From Megamerina dolium (taxonomy: Eukaryota > Arthropoda > Insecta > Diptera > Megamerinidae), in NCBI GenBank assembly GCA_963854835.1, contig OY978525.1:92656136-92720135 (forward strand): a stretch of 64,000 bases of DNA. Reading direction: 5' to 3'. Shown in pieces: positions 59,011 through 64,000 of this stretch. The translations under genes and the position numbers were made by a program. Position 1 is the stretch's first letter, and every line of letters begins with the position of its first letter. Under the pieces are notes generated by a model that saw only the letters and a program-made list of their open reading frames with translations, was not told the DNA's origin and ran no database searches.

Positions 59011-59190
59011 TATAGCTCTCATACTAAGCCTCGGAATTATCTTAAAATCCTTTTACTTCGTCAAAGTCAACCATATTTCGGGTGTAAATTAGTAGTATAT
59101 GCAAAAATTGTTTCTCGAAAAGTGGAAATAAAAGAAAAGTTGGATATTCGAGTAAACTTTTTATATATAAATCTACATATGCAGGGTATA

Positions 59191-60182
59191 GTTTGGTCGG
59201 CCCCAGCCGACTGTAAGGAGATTTTTAATTCATCAAAACGGCACATATGCACACACACACACATAAACAGCTATATAACAATTAGAAGGTTATGCATGTA
59301 ATATGTTTGCTTGCATGTAAATGTATTTAGCTACATATGATTGGCATAAATCCAGTTCAACAGAAAAATTATTATTTAAATAATTCATTAATTTGAATTT
59401 GATTAAGAAAAAATAATAATATAATAATAAACAATACTTAAAGAAAAAGAGGGCAAAGCAAAATAATATTAAATCATTTAATAAATAAGTACATTCTTTA
59501 TTGATGCAAAAAGAGTCAATACCCTGCAGTACAATAGTCTTTATTAAGCAATGGTAATGGCACTAGTTCTATTACCATGTCACGTATGATCATGTTCGCT
59601 GTTTTCTAAACGTTTTTGAAATAACAATAACTCTAACTTAATTGTTACATGTATCAATTTGAATTCATGAAAGTACCCGAATATCATCGAATTCGAATAA
59701 AAATGTTGCATTTTTCCTTTTGATTTCCGCAACATATTCTGTTACCAGATACAAGTTAGCCCCAGGCAATGAAAGTCGCACCGTTCAATAAGTTCGTTTA
59801 ATGACTACAAAAGAAAATCAAATTTCTATTCTCTTAATTTTGCATTGAAATTCACTCTAGAACTAACTACAAGTGACAGTTGACTCTAGCTGCGCTACAG
59901 AGCACATATAGTACAAGCATATTTTTTTTTATCAATTCTTAAGTGCCATTATATGGTCAATGGCACACCTTTAAAAATATGTTGGTACATGATTGCATGT
60001 ATTAATTTAATCTATTATTATTCTTTTTTAATAATTATTCTTATATATGTGAATGTGAGTTGAATTCTATAGAAATAAAATAGTATTATATAATAAATAA
60101 ACAATGTTTCGGATCACGCTGGTAGGTATTACTTAAATTAGACTAATTTTGACACTACTTACACATTTCTGAATAAAATTTA
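59191..60182. other. AT-rich unique DNA, no recognised gene
   Basis: Contains a (CA)n run at 59249-59264 and short A/T tracts. GTTTGGTCGGCCCCAGCCGA (59191-59210) directly after the dispersed repeat may still belong to it. Confidence 0.45.
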
Positions 60183-60547
60183 AAAAAATAATAATAATAT
60201 ATATGTGGCACCTATAGGCCCCGAAGGCTCTTTTGCCGAGCTTCTCTTTCAGTACTCTTGTACGTGTTAAATGTTTGGACTGTATTAGAAGGGACTTACT
60301 TAAAATAGCTGGTTCCGAACGGCAGAGCCTTTGTGGCATCACTTTTCCTGAGCTTTGTCACAGAGCGCTTTTAGAAGCGTTTTCATGGCAAATTGCTACC
60401 ACAGAAATAATTGGCACATACTTGCCGACAGGTAAGTCCCGTTCAAAAGAAAACTCTATCGATATTAAACTTATACTTCAGTTGGAAATCGAGCCCACGA
60501 CCTACAAATTACAAGGCCAATGCACAACCAACTTCATTAATACGATG
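60183..60547 (-). mobile_element. tRNA-derived SINE, near-full-length, with target duplication
   Basis: In reverse orientation: a diverged tRNA-like head, TTGTAGGTCGTGGGCTCGAT (box B region), TAATATCGATAGAG, ACCTGTCGGCAAGTATGTG, GCTCTGCCGTTCGGAACC, AGTCCCTTCTAATACAGTCC and GGCACCTATAGGCC..GTGCCACATATAT. A 10-bp direct repeat ATAAAATTTA flanks it exactly (60173-60182 and 60548-60557), which sets both ends. Confidence 0.85.
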
Positions 60548-60854
60548 ATAAAATTTATTTATATCGAACAACTTCTGGATTTATTGAATCGATTAATTAC
60601 CGCACTGTAAATATCATATTCAATATTCAACAAATAAAACACCGTTAGATCTTTAACTGGCATACAAACTCGAGTTGAAGGAAGTTTTTCTCAGTGTACA
60701 CTAGTTGAGACAGATAATGGTCGCCAGCGATGATAAAAAGGCCCCTAAGAAGAACTTGGTTTATAGTCTCAGCGCTTAAGGTTTCCAACTAGTGTTAAAT
60801 TGCGAAATAAAAAAGTAAATAAGAATTTTAGAATTATAGTTGTAGTCGGTGCCG

Positions 60855-60865
60855 TGGCTCAGTGG
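60855..60865 (+). promoter_or_regulatory. Pol III box A of the SINE
   Basis: TGGCTCAGTGG fits the internal box A consensus TRGYNNARNNG. It is conserved as TAGCTCAGTGG in the 19.5-kb copy. Confidence 0.75.
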
Positions 60866-60897
60866 TTAGTGTGTTGGCCTTCTGATCTGTAGGTCGT

Positions 60898-60908
60898 GGT
60901 TCAAACCC
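60898..60908 (+). promoter_or_regulatory. Pol III box B of the SINE
   Basis: GGTTCAAACCC fits GGTTCRANNCC exactly and lies 32 nt after box A, within tRNA-like spacing. The 19.5-kb copy has GGTTCAATCCC. Confidence 0.8.
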
Positions 60909-61216
60909 CGGCTCATGCATAATAAATTTAATATCGAAAAGATTTTTCTTTCGAACGGTACCCACCTGTCGGCAAGCAATTGGCAATTCTTCCGACAGTA
61001 ACAACTTGCCATGAAAAGCTTATAAAAGAACTCTGTGACAAAGCTTAGAAAAAGTGATGTCGCAAGGGTTCTGCCGTTCGGAACCGGCTAAAATAAGTAG
61101 GTCCCTTCTAATACTGTCTAAAATTTAACATGCACAACAGTAATTGAAGAGAAGCTCTGCCAATGAGCCCTTCGGGACTTTAAGTGCCACATATTTTTTT
61201 ATTTTTTTTTTTTTTT

Positions 61217-61574
61217 ATTGTACTGATTCTGTCATCAATTTTGTGCTTCACAATTTTTGTGCACCCCAGTCGTTCAGAGCTTAAGTTTTCACTTAATGTT
61301 TTTTTTTTTTCATAGAAAAATTTGGTTTTATTGATATTACAAAATGGGGAAACAGCTTAGAAAATGAAAGAGCAAAAACTACAAATAAAAATAATCAAAA
61401 TTCAAACATATTGTGAAATATTAATTAGAAAATGAAATGAATGGGCTATGATTTGTCATCTTGTATTGATGAATGGGGATCGAGAATGTCTACACTGATT
61501 TTTTTAAGTACTCTATTTAAGCTGCTTCTGGTAGATTTTCCCGTGGTCGTTCATGTTTTGTTTTTTGTTTTGAT
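61217..61574. other. Short AT-rich spacer
   Basis: T runs near 61300 and low-complexity sequence. Nothing recognised. Confidence 0.45.
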
Positions 61575-61762
61575 TGAATATCAAATATTGAAGACTGAGG
61601 TTCCATTAGATTCCATGTATTTTCATTTGTTTTAATTGAGTACCCGAAGTTGGAATTTGAGGTTGAAATATTGAAAATTGAGGTTCCATTAGGTTCCACG
61701 TATTTTCATTTGTTTTAATTGAGTACTATAAGTTTGAGTTTGAGGTTCAAGTAGATATTTCA
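61575..61762. repeat. 83-bp tandem repeat, about 2.2 copies
   Basis: GAGGTTCCATTAG begins at 61597 and again at 61680. Both copies continue with TTCCA.GTATTTTCATTTG and TTTTAATTGAGTAC. A third partial start (GAGGTTCAAGTAG) is seen near 61742. The ORFs across it are artefacts. Confidence 0.8.
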
Positions 61763-61844
61763 TTGTAGAATTTGAATTTTTCATTGCTTTTATTTTACAA
61801 TAGAGAACATTATCAACATATTTTTTTTTTAATTTTATCTCTTA

Positions 61845-62720
61845 TTACCTAATTATTTTGAAACTATTGAATTGATAAATATTTTGTAACAAATAAAAAA
61901 ATACTACTAAAATTCTATATATTTTTACTATATATCGCCGGCAGGAGACACAGTCATCGATTACCGCGATGACTTCCTCATTCGATTTGAATCTCTTTCC
62001 CTGGAGCCACCGCTTGTGGTTTAAGAATAGGTAATAGTCGCTGGGAGACAAGTCTAGAGAACATGATGGGTGAGCAACCAATTCGAATTGTAATTTGTAT
62101 CATGATGGTACAGAACTTTTTTATTCACCATCTGACAACGTTTTTTCTTTATTTCGTCATTCAGTTTTTCCAATAATGGTGCATAATACTCTACTGTCTG
62201 CAGGAGAGTACTATCCTTTCTGCAGATAATTTATGGAGAGTATGCGAAGTGAATCCCAAGAAATCGGATATCAAAACCTTTCCTGCCGAGCATTGGTTTT
62301 TTGGTCGCAAACTAACTATTGAACTCAGGCGTAAGGTAGTGGACCCACGTTTCATCCATGGTCACAAAACGTCGAAAAAGTTTGCTCGATTACTCTGCAA
62401 TAACGCTAAAATGGTGTTTTTGGTCAACGTTCAGCAAACGCGGCACCCATAGTTTTTTCATCTCCAAAACATCATGCAAAATGTAACCCATCCATTCTTT
62501 TGAAATATCCACGGCCTCAGCTAACTTGCGCAACATCACTTTCGAACGATTCGATGCATTTGTTTGACGATTTTTACATTTATAGCTTCATTCGATGCTT
62601 GTTCGAATGAACATATGTGGAATAACATTTCTGCAACCATTGCAATGATTGTTCGTCAATTTTTCCCATCAAGAAGCAATGAGTCATAATCATATTTTAG
62701 TGGAGCCACCTATTAAAGAA
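61845..62720 (-). pseudogene. Mariner relic (irritans/cecropia-like), all three catalytic Asp visible but frames broken
   Basis: Minus strand, high to low: VMLRKLAEAVDISKEWMGYI then LHDVLEMKKLWVPRLLNVDQK (second helix-turn-helix and linker, 62560-62420), FRRFVTMDETWVHYLTPEF (first Asp, about 62350), VEYYAPLLEKLNDEIKKKRC then QMVNKKVLYHHD (second Asp, about 62110), HPSCSLDLSPSDYYLF (third Asp, about 62040) and KRWLQGKRFKSNEEVIAVID. Stops and frameshifts occur between the blocks, and the GKVMA-type central part is replaced by poorly readable sequence. The N-terminus is degraded above 62600. It is non-functional and not the same copy as the 24.6-kb relic. Confidence 0.75.
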
Positions 62721-62884
62721 TCTCAGGACTTTTCAACTAATGTAGTATAAAAAAACTTACAAAACATATCTATAATATGATATATATTTGCGCAAACATC
62801 CTCGAAACACAAATGTCGATCTTCTGTTATGGTATTACTGTATATATTAATACCTATATTAGTACGATAGATTATGATTGACAA

Positions 62885-62965
62885 ATTTTTTGTGACACAT
62901 CACTTTTTCCGAGCATTGTCAAAGAGCTCTTTCAACTCTATCAAATAGCTACCAACGGAGCATTA
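62885..62965 (-). repeat. SINE scrap
   Basis: TTTGTGACACATCACTTTTT, CCGAGCATTGTCAAAGAGCT, CTTTCAACT and AAATAGCTACC match the middle of the SINE family in minus orientation (compare 60330-60410). Confidence 0.6.
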
Positions 62966-64000
62966 TTAAAAACAACAAATTTCAGTTGGGACCCCATATA
63001 AGCATCTCCAATGCATTAAATATCATGCCACAATACTATCATCAAGTACTTTTCACAAATTGCAAGTTGTACATATTTTCATTATCATGATCATAATAAT
63101 TTTCAACAACAAATCATTTATAATTAGTTCATATAGATAAAGATATTAACCTATGCTGCCAGCTGCAACAATAATAAGTAAAATAAAATAAATTTAACCA
63201 ATGAATGAATTATGTTATCTTATGAATACAAATTTTTAAAAATAAAATTAAAATGAAAAATTCCAAATAAAAACCAAACAATTCGATTTTGTTATAATTT
63301 AATTTGTGCAAACAATAACAAAAATAATATCTAATAATAAGAAAATAATGGTTAAAAAGATTAAAAACTTGATTAAATCATATAATATACTTGCAATTTT
63401 TTTGTTTGTTTTGTTTTTTTATATCTTTCATTTTGTTATACATTAATTTCATGCTCCAGACATTGGCAATGACATGAGCAAATACTTATGAGCAATATTT
63501 TTTTGCCAATTACAATAAAAGTTCATACTCTTCGTATAGTTGTTATGTACAGATAGAAGAAATACATATAACTAAAATAGATTTCATAATTTATGCAAAA
63601 TGACGTGGCAATTTTTCAGTATGAGAAATTAACAAAACAGAAATATGAACTTAAAAAATAGCAATAATGATAAAACATTAAAAGTAGAATATAAAAATTA
63701 AATTTAAACAAAAAAACACATTTTTCATTAATGGCCCTGAGAGTGGTAATTCTGTTATTGTTTTTAATGTGGTTAACGCCTTAAGATGAGTAATACAAGT
63801 ACGCAATGAGTAGATACAACAATGATCATTTGGACTAATATAAATATGTACATGCATACTTATATGTAGAACTATTAATGTTGGTGTTTTTAATTGGCAT
63901 TTGAAAAGTAGTGGGAACGATTGTCATTTAGTAAAAAATCTGAAATAAAGTTCTTTTATTAACATATGTTTTTGGTAGAAGTAGCAGCATTTTAATTTAT
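62966..64000. other. AT-rich unique DNA, no recognised gene
   Basis: Low-complexity A/T-rich sequence to the window edge. No ORF, transposon end or RNA gene recognised. Confidence 0.5.

Larger units (their letters stand above)
57666..59190 (+). repeat. Dispersed repeat element with 13-bp inverted ends and internal tandem array
   Basis: The ends TATACCCTGCATA (57666-57678) and TATGCAGGGTATA (59178-59190) are perfect inverted copies. Inside are a (GTCC)n/(GTCT)n run, CGCACGATAACTTGAGTAAA- and GATGAAATTTGGCATAAG-like unique sequence, then a tandem array. No ORF of note. Repeats with TACCCTG...CAGGGTA ends, a GTCC microsatellite and CACGCCC phrases are, to my recollection, common in fly genomes; their class is not settled from sequence alone. 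A diverged inverted relative lies at 7060-7682/9208-9290. Confidence 0.78.
60848..61216 (+). mobile_element. tRNA-derived SINE, best full-length copy
   Basis: Starts GGTGCCGTGGCTCAGTGGTT. A tRNA-like head of about 75 nt (box A 60855-60865, box B 60898-60908) is joined to a roughly 270-nt body that is not tRNA-like: TTTAATATCGAAAAGATTTT, CCACCTGTCGGCAAGCAATT, GGGTTCTGCCGTTCGGAACC, AGGTCCCTTCTAATACTGTC, GAGAAGCTCTGCCAATGAGC and TTAAGTGCCACATA. The T-rich tail runs to about 61216. The anticodon-loop position reads CTTCTGA, which would fit a tRNA-Arg(UCU)-like ancestor, but stems are imperfect. RNA polymerase III transcription from boxes A and B is expected. It is the reference copy for the family in this window. 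Confidence 0.9.

Noticed and set aside
57666..59190. Possible CRISPR-like array because of regularly spaced repeats
   Set aside because: The spacers are themselves repeated, the units are ~150/297 bp, and the DNA is eukaryotic; this is a tandem repeat.
60848..60922. A functional tRNA gene
   Set aside because: Boxes A and B fit, but acceptor and anticodon stems do not pair properly and the same head recurs attached to a common non-tRNA body, so it is a SINE head.

Overview
The window is AT-rich, repeat-laden insect DNA. The organism is most likely a dipteran, plausibly a tephritid fruit fly. That placement is inference: it rests on the mix of R1-type and RNase H-bearing non-LTR retrotransposons, mariner relics of several lineages, DD41D (rosa-type) transposase relics, and repeats with TACCCTGC ends that I associate with fly genomes. 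No intact host protein-coding gene, rRNA or free tRNA gene could be recognised. The sequence looks like intergenic DNA or the inside of a very large intron.

Layout. 0.2-2.1 kb holds two minus-strand relics of RNase H-bearing non-LTR retrotransposons. 5.8-7.0 kb is a broken DD41D transposase on the minus strand. 7.06-9.29 kb is a three-level nest: an old dispersed repeat interrupted by an element with perfect 18-bp inverted ends, itself interrupted by a 5'-truncated R1-type retrotransposon with a 27-nt poly(A) tail. 9.3-18.4 kb is mostly unique AT-rich DNA with one retrotransposon scrap, a short direct repeat, an unrecognised ORF and a weak promoter candidate near 15.6-16.3 kb. 18.4-20.3 kb has a LINE relic and a Tc1-like relic next to a SINE. 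23.85-25.3 kb has a fold-back mariner derivative and a dead mariner. 28.2-29.3 kb is an internally deleted DD34D mariner. 33.2-33.9 and 36.6-37.25 kb are two more DD41D relics. 40.5-41.1 and 48.0-48.6 kb are mariner relics close to the mauritiana group.

Further right, 45.1-46.06 and 55.0-56.1 kb are 3' parts of RNase H-bearing retrotransposons, and 50.9-52.1 kb is an R1-type relic. 57.67-59.19 kb is a repeat with 13-bp inverted ends and an internal array of about 297 bp period. The 7-kb host repeat is an inverted relative of it. 61.8-62.7 kb is another mariner relic.

A tRNA-derived SINE family runs through the window, with six clear copies (19.5, 32.7, 39.7, 54.5, 60.2 and 60.85 kb) and at least two scraps. 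Every transposase relic is broken by frameshifts, stops, deletions or lost catalytic residues, so none looks autonomous. The strongest candidates for undescribed biology are the SINE family, the unnamed 18-bp-TIR element, the alternating-period tandem repeat element and the snap-back mariner derivative. All assignments come from reading translations by eye; no database search was run.
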